A program made the position numbers and the translations under genes. Positions 10,798 to 23,428 of a DNA stretch of 64,000 bases are shown in pieces. Source of the stretch: Salvia splendens (taxonomy: Eukaryota; Streptophyta; Magnoliopsida; Lamiales; Lamiaceae); NCBI RefSeq assembly GCF_004379255.2, contig NC_056034.1, positions 250,501 through 314,500 of the forward strand, read 5' to 3'. The notes below the pieces were generated by a model. It was given only the letters and a program-made list of their open reading frames with translations. It had not been told where the DNA came from and searched no databases. The stretch's first letter is position 1; every line of letters starts with the position of its first letter.

Positions 10798-11586
10798 GGC
10801 TGGATACCAGCATAAAGCTTAGGTCCTTTTTCGTATTCGTTTTATTGTGATGCAAACTATTCTGGCTTTGTAATTCCCTCACAACCTTCACCTGTTCTTG
10901 TGAGCTGAGTCTGATCCAAATGGACTGATAATAATGTGAATGTTTTGACATCTTTTTGCCGTGCTATTGCCAATAATTTTGCCAGAGCTCTTCTATTGAA
11001 AAGCACTAGTTGATTGCAATTATTGTAGGACAGATTGGTTGGCTTTTCTTCATGACCAGCTATTCCAGTTTGCTTTCAATAATTTATCTTGATTATCAAT
11101 TATGTTTGTACACATTTTCTTCAATAAAGTTTACTTTAAGAATGCAAAAAAATGAATCTTCATACTGTCAAGACTGCTAAAAAAAAAAGACTGCTAATGT
11201 AGAGTTTGGTAAGGGTGAAAATGACCAACCTTTTAAGTTAGTTTTTATTACGAATTGAAGATTTGTCCGACTATTTATCAAATATTTATTAAATTTATGA
11301 CAAATCCAAAGTAAGTACTACTAGTACATTATTTACCATTTGTTTATTAATATTCATGTTGAACCCAACGTAATACACTTTTGACAAAGAGGGAGTATAA
11401 TTTTTCCCTTGATAATGTATTGAAATTTCAGCTCACTAATTTTAAAGACATTTTTAATGAAAGGGTTCACAAGAAATTTCCTATTTTCAATCCAAGTATG
11501 ATCATATAAAAAATGTAAGTAGATCACACAATTCGCAATATCAATTATATATACTTGATAAAAATGTAGAAAAAATGTTATAGATA
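10798..11586. other. 3' flank of ATP synthase epsilon, no further gene
   Basis: This stretch holds the probable 3' UTR and AT-rich spacer. The segment around 11260-11400 ends with a GAGGGAGTAT motif typical of Stowaway-type MITE ends, but no matching partner end was found. Confidence 0.4.
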
Positions 11587-11589
11587 TAA

Positions 11590-13422
11590 GAGCATCCACA
11601 ACCGTGCTCTTGCCAGCGGCACGGTTGTGGGCCCGGGCGGTACTATTCATGCCTGCTCTCTGGCAAGAGCACAACACCCACAACTGTGCTCTTCCGCAAG
11701 GACGAGCACAATTAATATAAAATTCAATTACACAACAACATTTTCATAATACTAAAATTCATTAAAAAAACCACAATAAAAATTACAAATTACAAATAAA
11801 ATAAAAAGACATAATTAAAATCCTAAAAATTAAAAATTACATAATTAAAATACTAAAAATTAAAAATTACATAATTAAACTCCTAAAAATTAAAAATTAC
11901 ATAATTATTGGCTAATATAACCCGAGGAAGACTACGCATCCGGCGACACCAACCCCAATTGTTTTTGGAGACCCAATATCATGGACTCGTGCGTTTGAAG
12001 TTGCGTGGGGGTCATAGTTGACCTATCGGCCATATTGAGTTGGGCCAAAAGGGCCCACAACGAGTTGTTCGGGGGTGGAGGTGGAACATAGGGTGCGGGT
12101 TCGGGAGCAGGGGCAGATGGAGTCGCGGCGCGACGTCGTTCGGCCGCCGCCTTCTTCCTACCTTGCGGTCGGCGTCGGGAACCGCTTGGTCCGGCATCGG
12201 GGCTACCCAAGTTAGCTCCGGCGAGTTGGCTAGCCACTTCTTCCGAGCCGGAGTCGGATAGTGCTACCGACCGTGAGCGTTTGGAGGAGCCGCTAGAGGA
12301 GGATGTTATGCCTCCCTATTACTTCGGGTGCGTCCGCGTCTCCTGCCAAACGTTAAGATATTTGAACGACTTACCGTTCATGGATTGGTAGGTGCTCAGC
12401 GAGGCGGTGATGATGTCGACCTCGCTTTGGCCGCTCCCGGCATTCCGGGACTCCTGGATGAAATAGCCGTTGAACTTGCCAATTTCTTCGTTGGCTCGGC
12501 CGATGCAGTTGCGCACCATACTCTCGTTGCGCTCGATCGTTCCCGGCGGCCGGTGTGCATTGTACCGGCTAGAGACGCGCCACCAAAAGTGATCGCCGGA
12601 TTGGTTCGTTCCAACCACCGCATCTTCGGAGATTTCCAAGTACGCCTTGAACAATCTTTCCATCTCCGCCGGTGAGTACGGTGTGCGGACACCGGCGCGA
12701 GATGGAGGATTCGGCATTTGGGAAGGGGCGCGAGGCCTAGGCTCCGGTGTCCACCCGTAGCGCCCATCGGAGGCACCTTGATCGTCGATTGGGTATGGCC
12801 GGTAGCCACTCGGAACGCCCGAATCTTGGGTGAGAGGAGGGGCCGAATATTCCGTTTCCGGACTAGGAAACGGTTGCGAACCGAACCATTCGGGGTTCCA
12901 ACCGTGAGAGCCGCTTGGGTTGTCGTCGTTACCGGACATAGTGGTGTTGTAGGGTGTGAGAGGAAGATGAAAATGGATATGAGAGATTGAAGATGAGAAT
13001 GGAGATGAGAGAATGATGATGAGAATTGTGTAGTGAAAGTGTGAATTTTTGGGAGTGAAATTGGGGGTATTTATAGATGAAAGTGTGTATTTTTGGGGTA
13101 AAAAAAATAAAAAAAAAATTAAAAAGTGGGGAAAAACGGTTATAAACGGATATAATTTTTTGGGGAAGTGAAATTTTTTTTTTATTTTTTATCGGTTTTT
13201 TTAATAAAAAACCGATTTTTTAAAAAAAAAATAAAAAATTGTTTGAAACCAACGGCTATGCCGTTGGCGAATGGGAGAGTGACACGTGTGCGTCCGCTGG
13301 CACGGACGTGCTCGATACATCGAACAGCGCCGTGCTAGCGGCGCGGTTGCAGCGGTGGCGGTTCTTCGCCTTGCCGCTGGCACGGACGGCGGTGGCGCCA
13401 ACCGCCACCGCTGCGGATGCTC
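11590..13422 (-). mobile_element. PIF/Harbinger-type non-autonomous element 1
   Basis: Terminal inverted repeats are GAGCATCC (11590) and GGATGCTC (ending 13422). The flanking 3-bp duplication is TAA at 11587-11589 and 13423-13425, the PIF/Harbinger TWA type. Both ends have GC-rich subterminal segments with GCGGCACGG- and GTGCTC-type motifs, in sharp contrast to AT-rich flanks. The element carries the Myb-like accessory ORF (ORF2) on the minus strand and no transposase, so it depends on a transposase elsewhere. Two other elements in this window (28151..28939 and 43024..44890) share its end sequences. Confidence 0.9.
11932..12939 (-). pseudogene. Harbinger ORF2 (Myb/SANT-like protein), interrupted by tandem stops
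   Basis: The frame from ATG 12939 encodes a Pro/Ser-rich N-terminus, then RAGVRTPYSPAEMERLFKAY and DHFWWRVSSRYN, the tryptophan-spaced Myb/trihelix-like domain of Harbinger ORF2 proteins, which bind DNA and help import the transposase. The frame meets TAA TAG at 12321..12316 after THPK. Beyond them the same frame stays open to 11932, giving a Ser-rich linker, an Arg/Lys nuclear-signal-like segment (RRRPQGRKKAAAERRR) and a C-terminal helix (SLWALLAQLNMADRS). Related proteins are continuous here, so the stops probably disable the copy, unless the short form is used. Such proteins are often mis-named 'glutathione S-transferase T3-like'. Confidence 0.8.
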
Positions 13423-13425
13423 TAA

Positions 13426-13893
13426 GAAAGATTTGAATAACGATGAATAGGATAAGCTACAATTATTGCATTTGTGGGGAGAAACAAAAGTTTGAAATTG
13501 GGGGGGGGTTAATTTATCACCAAAAAATGGACCAATAATGATCCCAATTTTGATAAAAAAAAGTATTTATCGGTATTTTAATCAAAACAAAAGTAAGAGT
13601 AAGAGAGGTTTCTTTGACAGTCCACCAAAACATTCCGTCAACCAAAACCAACTCAGCAAAACCTCCCGTTTTTTTTCTTTAATGCCTGATTCAATCCCTA
13701 ATCTCATCTATACTGTATCAATCTCTTGATTTCTCTCCAGTTTCGGATCGGAGCTGCCCTAGCTTTGCGTTGGAGCAGCAGCTGCCGGATCTGAGCCGCC
13801 GAATTGCGGTGAATCTGTTTTTGCTCAGCTTAATTTACCCGATTGGTTTTGAATTAGTTCAGTTAATTCGTTCCCGAGGAAGTCTGTTTAGCA
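13426..13893. other. EXO84B upstream region and 5' UTR
   Basis: This is the stretch between the Harbinger right end and the EXO84B start codon. It contains a G8-9 run near 13500 and a pyrimidine-rich leader. No separate gene is seen. Confidence 0.5.
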
Positions 13894-16800
13894 ATGGCTT
13901 CGGCAAAATCGACTCGGTCAAGAGCGGTGCACACGGGAGCTTCAGTGAAGGGAAATGTCAAAGACGGAGTGGTGAAATTTGAGGAAAATTTGAAAGTTTT
14001 CAGGTCTGATAACTTCGATGCCGATGGCTTTGTGCAGTCCAGGTGTCATTCGCTTAGCGAAAAGGTACGGAATTTTTGCTGTGATTGGGGGAACGGAGAA
14101 CTTCTGTTTTGGATTTTAATTTGGTTGGGGAAAATTGCGCGAAAGTATATGATAGCAACTTGTTTGACAATAATTGGTTAATGATTAAGGAAGATTTTTT
14201 CCTATTTATAGGTGTTTTCCCTTGTTAAAATAGTATAGTAGTCTAAGGATTAGTTTCACATTTCTCGGTGATGATCATAGAATAAGTTTTCTCCGATGAT
14301 GTTCTTATGATCTAAAAATTTGGTATAAATAGCTCAATGAAGTTGGTACCATGAGAAACATAATATTCCACATTTTGATTTTTTCTTGCCTTTGTTTTGA
14401 TGTAGAGAAACAAGGTGGAATTTAGCAAAAATGCCAACAAATAGGAATGATTTTATTCAATATTGTGTGTATGGGGGGTTGATGTTACAATTTTTGAGTT
14501 TTGCCTCTTACTAAAAATAGGTATAGAGAAATGAGAAATTGTGGTGGGCAGAGAAGAGAATCTGATTTCAGTAGAACTGTTAAAGAGAAAGATCTGATGA
14601 TTTGGAATGATGCATTCATTAATCACATTCACTGCATTATGCTTCGTATACCAGTTTTATTTTATCGATTATATCTCCTTTGCATACCATACGAATTAAG
14701 TGAACATCCTCCCGACCTCATTGACTACCTCTGTCCATTTTATGTAAAGTGGCCTAAAGTAGCAAATCCCACTGTGAAATGTCTTATCATCTCTTCCAGT
14801 AGGAGGACATTTGGGGGGGGGGGGGAATCAGTTTCTTGTGTTGATGCTCAGCTTGATGCCCAAGTTTTGAATTTGATTTCAGTCTTCATTAGAAAATGGG
14901 AGCTTGTGCTGAATATAACAGTTTTAACAATTTTGCAGGAAATTAGGCAATTATGCTCAAATCTCGTTGATCTGAAAAGAGCTTCTGCTGAAGAAATGCG
15001 CCGAAGTGTTTTTGCAAATTATACAGCTTTTATTCGGTGAGTTCTTTGTGGTTATGTCAGGGTTGTTGTAACAATGTCATCGCTCTGCCTTTAGTCCCGC
15101 TTTTGCATACTGGAATGCAGAAAGGCATTCAAAGACCTAAGATGTGGAGCTACCTCTTTGTTTGCGTTGCATTTAGATATTATTATGCTACTGAAAATCA
15201 AAATGCTGTCCAAGTGCTCAATAGCTGCTGCTTGTTCATATTAACCAAATAGCTGCCAACCTTCTCTTTGATGACCTGAACGATAGAGAACTTCTGGAGA
15301 TCTATTCTTCTTAATTGGGACACTTTTATATTATCATATGTTTTTAGCATGCATCCAGCATTGTATTTTACTGTAAACTAGATCTATTTAGTTATTACCG
15401 TCTGCTGTAATGCAACATACTAATGTAATAGCTTTCGTCTTACTTTCTATGAAAACTGCAGTACGTCCAAAGAGATATCAGACTTAGAGGGTGAACTTTC
15501 ATCAATGAGAAACTTGCTGTCCACTCAGGCAACACTGATTCATAATCTAGCTGAGGGAGTTCATATTGACTCTTCATCTGACACTGTTCCTGAGGGTTCA
15601 GTGACAACTGGTTTGTCCAACAACGAAGTAGGAGAACCTTCTGAGTTAGAGAAATGGTCAACAGAATTTCCCGATTTCCTTGATGTATTGTTAGCTGAAA
15701 GAAGGATTGATGAAGCCTTGGTCAGCCTTGATGAGGGTGAGCGTATTGTGGCTGAAGCAAAAGAAAAGAAAACTCTGTCTCCCGTCATGCTTTTGTCACT
15801 TCAGACTTCTATAACTGAACGCAGACAAAGGTTAGCTGATCAGCTTGCTGAAGCTGCCTGCCAACCTTCCACGCGGGGTTCTGAGCTTCGTGCATCAATT
15901 TCTGCTCTTAAAAAGCTAGGTGATGGTCCACGTGCTCATAGTTTACTCCTTAATGCTCATTATCAGAGGTATCAATACAACATGCAAAGTCTCCGCCCAT
16001 CAAACACATCTCATGGTGGAGCATATACAGCAGCTCTTTCACAGCTTGTATTCTCTGCCATTTCTCAAGCAGCAAGTGATTCCAAGGCTATTTTTGGCAA
16101 GGAAACAGCTTATACATCTGAGCTTGTCATGTGGGCAACGAAACAGACAGAAGCATATGCACTTCTAGTCAAAAGACATGCACTAGCTTCATCTGCGGCT
16201 GCTGGAGGATTGAGATCTGCCGCAGAATGCGTTCAAATAGCATTAGGCCACTGTTCCTTACTTGAAGCTCGTGGACTTGCTCTTTGTCCTGTTCTTATAA
16301 AGCTTTTTAGACCCAGCATTGAGCAAGCTCTGGATGCTAATTTAAAGCGAATTGAAGAGAGCACAGCTGCCTTAGCAGCTGCTGATGATTGGGAGCTCAC
16401 ATATCCTCCTGGCGCTGTGCGTTTGTCTGGAAGAACGACTGTAGCTGTTTCTGGTAGTGCATTGGCACATCAGCACAAGCTTTCAAGTAGTGCTCATCGT
16501 TTCAATACAATGGTCCAGGTAAATTTTATTATGTTCTGAAGTGTGAGCAGAGAATGACGAATATCTTGTCCTGATTCCTGATTCGTAGGCTTGAAATAAC
16601 ATTTTCAAATTGTTACCTTAATCACCAGGAAATACATCACCCTCAAAAAAATATTCCTAGGAACTGGCAGTTTATAAAACATCAGATGATCTTCTGCTGT
16701 GATAAACTTTTATCAGTATGATTTATCGACCATCGTTCCACTTTTTTTTTCTTATTTTTAAACTCTCTTGGAAGGGTTTGCTAACAACTTAACATACTAC

Positions 16801-18862
16801 TCCCTCCGTCTCACAATAATTGTCACTCTTTTCCATTTTGGTCCGTCCCACAATAATTGTCACACTTCATTTTTACCCTAAATGGTTAGTAGGTCCCACA
16901 TTCCACTAACTCACTTCACTCACATTTTATTATAAAACCAATATAAAAAAGTGGGTCTCACATTCCACTAACTTTTCCAACCAACTTTTCTTTACATTTC
17001 TTAAAACCCGTGCGCACAATAAGAGTGACAATTATTGTGGGACGGAGGGAGTATTTCTTACGCACTCAATACTTTTGCTAGCAAAATTATCTACAATAGC
17101 TCTCTTCTGGAGATGGTGCCAACCCCGATCCTGATTGTGGTGTTTATGGTTGTTTGTGCAGGACTTCTTTGAAGATGTAGGTCCCCTATTGAGCATGCAG
17201 TTAGGTACTAGAACGCTGGATGGCTTGTTCCAGGTGTTCAATTCTTATGTAAGTATGCTCATAAAAGCTCTACCCGCTTCAATGGATGAGGAGGCAGATT
17301 TTGAGGGTTCGGGAAATAAAATTGTTCGAATGGCTGAAACCGAAGCACAACAAATAGCATTGCTTGCCAATGCATCCTTACTTGCTGAGGAGCTTTTGCC
17401 TCGTGCAGCAATGAAGCTCGCCCCATTAAGTCAGGCTAATTACAAGGATGATGCTCGTAGAAGGCCCATGGACCGCCAAAACCGTAATCCTGAGCAAAGG
17501 GAATGGAGGAGGCGCCTTGTGAGTTCTGTTGATAGATTGAAAGATAGTTTCTGCCGCCAACATGCTCTAGACCTCATTTTCACGGAAGAAGGTGATAGCT
17601 ATCTGACTGCGGAGACATACATAAATATGAATGGGAATGCTATTGAAATTGAGTGGTTCCCTACTCCAGTGTTTCAGGTATACTTATATTTTTAATTTGA
17701 TCAGTTGGCTTCCCTATCTCTATAAACTGTTTGCATAGTGGTGTTAACTTTTGGACATTGTATGGTGTACAATCTATTGACATCCATCCTTCCGTCACCA
17801 ACATTTGAAAAGCTGTACATTCATATATTGTATTCTATATTCTATGCTTCCAGGATCTTCATGCCAAGTTGAATAGAATGGCTAGTATAGCAGCAGATAT
17901 GTTTGTAGGCCGGGAGAGATTTGCCACACTGTTGTTAATGAGGCTCACAGAGACTGTCATTTTATGGCTTTCAGAAGATCAAACATTTTGGGATGACATC
18001 GAGGAAGGACCTAGGCCGTTGGGTGATCTTGGTCTACAACAGGTTTGGAAAACTGATATCCGCTCTTTGATTGCTCCTATTTTCCATTCCCCTTGTCTGT
18101 GTATTCACAATCTTAATTCTTGCAGTTCTATCTGGATATGAAATTTGTCATGTGTTTTGCCTCGCAAGGCCGCTACTTGTCCAGGAACTTGCACCGTGTA
18201 GTGAATGATATTATAAATAAAGCAATTGCTGCATTTTCTTCAACAGGCATGGATCCATATAGGTAATTTTTCATAATTATTTTCCCATGTTCAGATTTGA
18301 TTGAGCTTATTGTCATTATTTATTTTGTTTGTTTGAAATAATTTAATGAACATCTCTGATAAATTGATAATGTCATGGATGGAAAAAAGACTTGTCACTA
18401 CAAAAAGCTGAATTAGAAATCCGTGGCATAGAGCTATCCACAATAAATAATGGCGTTTGCTGGGAGTATCCTTGCATATATCACTCTGGTTTCTTATTGA
18501 TGAGTAAATATTAGTTTTGGACTTACTTGTTGAGTGACGAATTGTTTGCTACATGACCATCAACCTAACCCCCGGCGACCCCAACAAAAGAGAAATACAG
18601 CTTTCAGATAGATAAATAAAATTAATATAAGCTAATTCATCATCTTCTTTGATGGATTGATTAATTATGAACTTGTGAGCGGTGTTTTTCCATTTGCAGT
18701 GTACTTCCAGAAGATGACTGGTTCAATGAAGTTTGTCAAGACGCGATAGAGAAGCTGAGTGGTCAACCGAAGAACACCAACGGAGAGCGCGACCTCAACA
18801 GTCCAACCGCTTCTATTTCAGCTCAATCTATCTCATCCGTGAGATCTCATGGAAGTTCCTGA
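13894..18862 (+). CDS. EXO84B: Exocyst complex component EXO84B
   Basis: EXO84 is one of eight subunits of the exocyst, which tethers secretory vesicles to the plasma membrane; plant EXO84B acts in polar secretion and cytokinesis. Exons: 13894..14064, 14939..15036, 15462..16518, 17162..17677, 17854..18042, 18126..18262, 18700..18862. They sum to 2,331 nt, 776 residues, near the family's usual size. All junctions are GT-AG with agreeing phase. The N-terminal part holds the Vps51/Exo84-type helical segment (SRCHSLSEK, then EIRQLCSNLVDLKRASAEEMR and a coiled coil). The middle and C-terminal helical repeats include PDFLDVLLAERRIDEAL, YTSELVMWATKQTEAYA and WLSEDQTFWDDIEEGPRPLG. The Ser-rich tail ends SSVRSHGSS. 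No disruption is seen. Intron 1 contains a run of 13 G at 14813-14825; intron 3 holds a MITE. Confidence 0.96.
16798..17053. mobile_element. Stowaway-type (Tc1/Mariner) MITE in EXO84B intron 3
   Basis: The element spans 16800..17051 with terminal inverted repeats CTCCCTCCGTC... and ...GACGGAGGGAG, flanked by TA at 16798-16799 and 17052-17053. The inverted match extends further (ACAATAATTGTCAC against GTGACAATTATTGT). About 250 bp, no coding capacity. Confidence 0.93.
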
Positions 18863-20067
18863 GGCAAAATTGTTACGGAATATGTACATTAGACTGCAGG
18901 CACACGGTTTGTGACGGGTAAATGCCTTTATAGTATTTTGCTTGCTCCATATTTTTTTGTTTACCCTTTTTAATGGCCAAAGCAGTAGATTTGTAGCCAT
19001 AAATATGATTTCTTGGAAGGCTAGAAATTCTTTATTGTTTCTCAGCAGAGGGGCATTTTGAGTGTGTATATGTTGATAAGGTGTTAGTACAGAACCTAAA
19101 TTTGCATAGTTGTTTTGTGTTATATGTACAAGCTTATCTTGTAATGTCACCAATCCAAAATTTGCAAGATTCTCTCTCCCTCCCTCTCTCTCTCTCAGCA
19201 ACTACTACTACTTTGAACAAATGGTTGATTGGCCAGCAATCAACTTGAAAATGTCTTTTGTATTGACTTCTAATGTGTTTTTGTTTATTTTTTATGAACT
19301 ACTAGAAGATTAATTGCTTAAGTAACACTAGGATAAAGATATGTTGATAGTAGGTAGCTATGTGGCGAAGGGCTAATGCATGCCTAAAGCAAAAACAAGA
19401 ATAGAAAATGGCAAATTCATGTTGACATTAACCATTATTCGCCGACTTCTTCTAAAATAATTCCAGTATTGAACTACTCCTACTAATATTCTTCTGAATT
19501 ATTTGCTTTTATATTACAAATTCAAAAGTCTCCTAACATTTTTGGACCTTTTCGAGACAGTAAAATCAAGCAAAATCAGTTCAATGGTGTATTAGTTTTG
19601 TCTTCTTTAGTATAAACATTTGTGGATAAAAAGTGGCAAAATTTCATGGAAATTACTTGTGGTTATATGCAAGAATTGGTCAGAGATATCATCCAACCTC
19701 CTAAGTAACATAGGATATACGCTACTCGAGAGAAAAATTCTTATACTATAATTTGGTCGGTTAATACATGGACACTATAACATTTCATTATTTTACAATT
19801 ACTATCTAATTAAATGTCAATCGCAATTTGTTATATTAATAATATCTCTACTTTAATAAATACGAGTATGTTTTTTACTTGAAGAAAGGGGAGTAGGATG
19901 TTTGCTTATCCGTAAAGCTTTCATCGTTTTAATGTACTTAGATAAGGAATTTAATAGTGGGACACAAACTATATATCAAGTTGAATAATGAATTTAATAG
20001 GGGGACAAGCCTATATATCAACTTGAATAATGAATTAATAGTGGAACACAAATATAGTTAGTAATAC
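18863..20067. other. EXO84B 3' UTR, then the outer part of the left GLR duplication arm
   Basis: A CT-rich microsatellite (CCCTCCCTCTCTCTCTC) lies near 19178-19198 in the probable 3' UTR. From about 19420 the sequence matches, inverted, DNA at about 27500-27840, for example the phrase reading CAAGAATTGGTCAGAGATAT here. No gene is seen. Confidence 0.6.
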
Positions 20068-20277
20068 TAAAGGGGTGTTTGGTTTGCAAGATTGTATCTG
20101 AGATTAAATTAGTAGTGTGTTTAGTTCATGAGATTTCGTCCTCCAACTCAATCCTAGATTGATAATTATGGGATAATTAGTAATAGCTAACCCTCTATGA
20201 CTAAAATAATCTCACAACTCAATGCTAGATTATATTTTGGTAATATTTTATCTAGGAAACAACCGAACACCACCTAA
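20068..20277. mobile_element. Tourist-like MITE
   Basis: The element 20071..20274 is flanked by TAA at 20068-20070 and 20275-20277. Ends are AGGGGTGTTTGGTT and AACCGAACACCACC, imperfect inverted repeats of the type common in plant Tourist/Harbinger MITEs. It has no coding capacity. It lies upstream of the plus-strand GLR pseudogene; I saw no counterpart in the other duplication arm. Confidence 0.75.
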
Positions 20278-20428
20278 AAGTATTTTGATAATGCACTCCA
20301 AGATACTACTATTAGCCAATTAATGTCACTATAAAAAATTCATAACTATATTAAAAAGTCACCAAATTCATGCTGACTAAATCAAACACATATAATGCAT
20401 ATACACAAAGTCCCGTTTCTAGACAATT

Positions 20429-22786
20429 ATGCTTATTTTAAGAATCACCTTCTTGACTTTTCTTCATCTTCTTCTCTTTCATTTCACTAATGGATTCAAC
20501 ACCACAGCTGCAAAGGTTGACGTGGGAATCATTCTTGATCTTCAGACACCGATGTACAAAACTTGCAGAATCATTCTATGGCCATCGAAGATTTCTACTC
20601 CAAAAACACTTACAAAACAATGATCGTGCCTCATTTCAGAGACTCAAACATTGATATCGTCTCTGCAGCTTCTGCAGGTATGTAAGTATATATCACTTCG
20701 ATTTCTTCTAAGCACTGATTTTGGCAATATTTAAACTTCCCATGCAGCTATTGATCTGCTCAAAAACACTCAAGTGATAGAGATTTTTGGGCCACAAGCA
20801 TCCATTCAAGCAGATTTTGTGATAGATATTGGTGATAGAGTGAAAGTCCCAATAATCTCACCAGCAACCAGTCCATCTCTATCCCCTCAAGAATCCCCTT
20901 TCTTCATCTGATCTTCCTGGTGCTCTGCTTCTCAAGCCAAAGCAGTTGCTTCAATCGTCAACCACTTTGGTTGGAGGGAAGTCGTCTTAGTCTACCAAGA
21001 CACCAACGACGGGAGTGGCCTATTGCCTTTCCTAGCAGAGGATTTGCTTGAGAGCAACGCTCTTGTCTCAAACATGATACCGATCTCCCCTTCTGCTAAC
21101 AACGACGCCATTCTCGAAAGACTGTTCGAGTTGAAGAAGATGCAGACGAGGGTGTTTGTCGTCCACATGCTCCCACCTGTGGCGTCGCGTGATGATGGAG
21201 GAGGGGTACGCTTGGATCATCGCGGACGCGCTCACTAGCTTGTTGGACTCAGAGACTATTGAGGCCATGCAAGGCGTGGTGGGCGTGAAGGCCTGTTCCC
21301 CGAGGAAGAGGTTTCGCCAGGAGAATATGGAGCTTGAAACATCAGAACTGAAAGTTTTTGGTTTGTGGGCTTATGACAGTGTTACCGCTCTAGCGGAATC
21401 AATCCGTGGAGCGCGTACGCGCAGATGCATCTCCGAGGTTCAAGAATACGCAATTCGACAGATTTGGAAGCAATAGGGATTTCAAATAGTGGCCCACAAC
21501 TTGCTCATTTGCTCAGAAACTTCACCTCAAAAGGGCTGAGTGGGGATTTTGTAATCAAGAATGGTGAATTGCAGGCTTCTGTGTTTGAGATCATGCATGT
21601 AGTAGGCAATGGAGCAAACAGTGTGGGATTCTGGAGGAAAAATCATGGGATTTCCAAGAGACTGAACAAGGGAGATGGTGATGATGATCCGAAGCAGAGG
21701 CTAGGAGCTGTGGTGTGGCCGGGGCAGACGAGCGAGGCGCCACTAGGGTGGGAAGTGGCGGCTGCGAATACGAGGATGCTGAAGATTGGAGTGCCGACGA
21801 AATGCAGAGCTAGCCAGCTTGTGGATGTTTCAATAGATGAAGAAGCAGGGAAAGTTAATGCAAGTGGTTTCTGCATTGATGTGTTTGAAGAGGCTATGAG
21901 ATCACTGCCTTATCCAGTTCAACTTGAATACATACCTTTCAAAAATGCTGATCAAAATAGCACTGTTTATAACTATGACAGCCTCATTCAACAGCTAGCA
22001 CTCAAGCTATACATTATTTTTTCCTTGTGTTAGTTTTGTTTTTCAAAGGACTGAAAACATTTTGTTGGAAAATGACAGAAAGGTGATGCAGTGGTAGCAG
22101 ATATAACGATGTCAGCTAGCCGAGCACAACAAGTAGACTTCACCATTCGCTACATAGAATCTGGGATTTCTACCGTTGTCCTAATAAAGGAGCTTGGGCC
22201 TCTCACAAGAAACCTCTGGATCACCATCGGAGCTACCTTCATCTTCACAGATACACCATGAGTGGTCTCATCCATAGCAATTCTGGTTTTGGATTTGCCT
22301 TTCAAAAGGGTTCACCCCTCGCCCCAGATGTTTCAAGAGAAATCTTGAAGATGAAAGAGAATGGAAAAAGGGATCAGATTTCAAGAAAATGGTTTGGCGA
22401 AGGAGGCTGCAGCTCAACCAATACAACGGATGCCGACTCCAGAAAGCTAGATGTCAAAAACTTCAGTGGGCTGTTCTTCATTACTGGCTTATCTTCATTA
22501 TCAGGCTCTACTCATATTCTTCTTCACTTTTTTGTACGATAATCGCCTTGTTTGGAGCTCTGCTGCTTCTCTCAAGCACAAACTACTTCAACTTGCTCAA
22601 CTTTTTGATCACAGGGAGAGCGACAATGAGTTGCTGCCATTTTCCAGCAAATCAGCAGTTGTTTGTGAAGAAATGGTTGCAGCAGAGATGAAGAGTAAGC
22701 CCAAAAGCTGCATTTGTTGTGAACAAGGGAAGTGGTCAACAATACAACTGTCACTTGTTACTTATATTCTAGTCTTGATGCAGTAA
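20429..22786 (+). pseudogene. Glutamate receptor-like (GLR) pseudogene, plus copy
   Basis: Homologous throughout to the minus-strand GLR at 23772..26853. Exon 1 starts at 20429 with a hydrophobic signal peptide and NTTAAKVDVGIILDLQTP, then shifts frame near 20555. Exon 2 (20748 onward) has a TGA inside the SPFFI-SSW segment near 20910 and a deletion near 21190 that removes the RFFKMAWRAG counterpart. The exon 2 donor is CT instead of GT at 22007. At about 22250 a deletion removes M1, the pore loop, M3 (SYTANLTS region) and most of S2. The last two exons are joined without an intron at 22296/22297. The C-terminal M4 region survives in mixed frames. No functional channel could be made. Confidence 0.93.
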
Positions 22787-23044
22787 TTTTGATTGTAAAT
22801 ATCTGTAATATCAGGTTTGAACTATGAAAGCTGTGTTTATACATTATCAACTTTTTTTCTCAATATTAGTCTATCAATTACTAATTCCCCCAAAAGAAAC
22901 AGTCCATTATTAATTTAGGGTAACTACTGATTTACTCCATAAATATGGATTTTATTTTTTGATATAAATTAAGAAATTTTTAATATCATAATTATAGTAA
23001 GTTTTTACTACAAGATTGCTGTTTTGTCAAGATTCTAAAAACAT
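22787..23044. other. Spacer between GLR pseudogene and GLR fragment
   Basis: AT-rich, no gene. The segment from about 22990 to 23065 matches, inverted, 28030-28105, so the outer duplication border reaches this far. Confidence 0.5.
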
Positions 23045-23428
23045 ATGAGCAAGAATTGGTCAGAGCTTCAGGCATTAGTTGATGATGTTTCAATAGCAAT
23101 CTTGGATATGAAAGAGAATGGAAAAATGGATTTGATCACAAGAAGGTGGTTTCGACCACATGAAGCCTGCTATGCTGATGGATTGGAAAGCCTGGATCTG
23201 GACCGTTTCACCGGCCTTTTCCTCATTGCATGGCTATCATCATCAACGGCTCTAGCTGTGTTCTTCTCCCGATTCTTTTATGAGAACCGGCATATATTAG
23301 CCTCATCGGCTTCAGTCAAGAAAAAGCATAGTCTTGGTAGAGCTTTTGTTGGGAGAAGATCAAAACACTCAGAATATGAGGGTTTATCACAAGGTCCATC
23401 AATTAGGACTTGTTTTGATGCAGAATGA
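23045..23428 (+). pseudogene. GLR C-terminal fragment from a diverged paralogue
   Basis: A 127-codon open frame encodes the end of a plant GLR: the DVSIAILDMKENGKMDLITRRWF end of the ligand-binding lobe, the M4 helix (FTGLFLIAWLSSSTALAVFF) and a cytosolic tail. It lacks all upstream domains and has no plausible promoter. It is clearly more diverged than the other GLR copies here, for example WFRPHEACYA replaces WFGEGGC. It is a relic of an older duplicate trapped between the two inverted arms. Confidence 0.85.

Noticed and set aside
12328..12990. Plus-strand frames over Harbinger element 1
   Set aside because: These are antisense shadows in GC-rich DNA of the minus-strand ORF2.
14501..15040. 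179-codon plus-strand open frame
   Set aside because: It overlaps EXO84B exon 2 in its last third, and its upstream part is intron containing a 13-G run. The true protein enters at 14939 after an AG acceptor.
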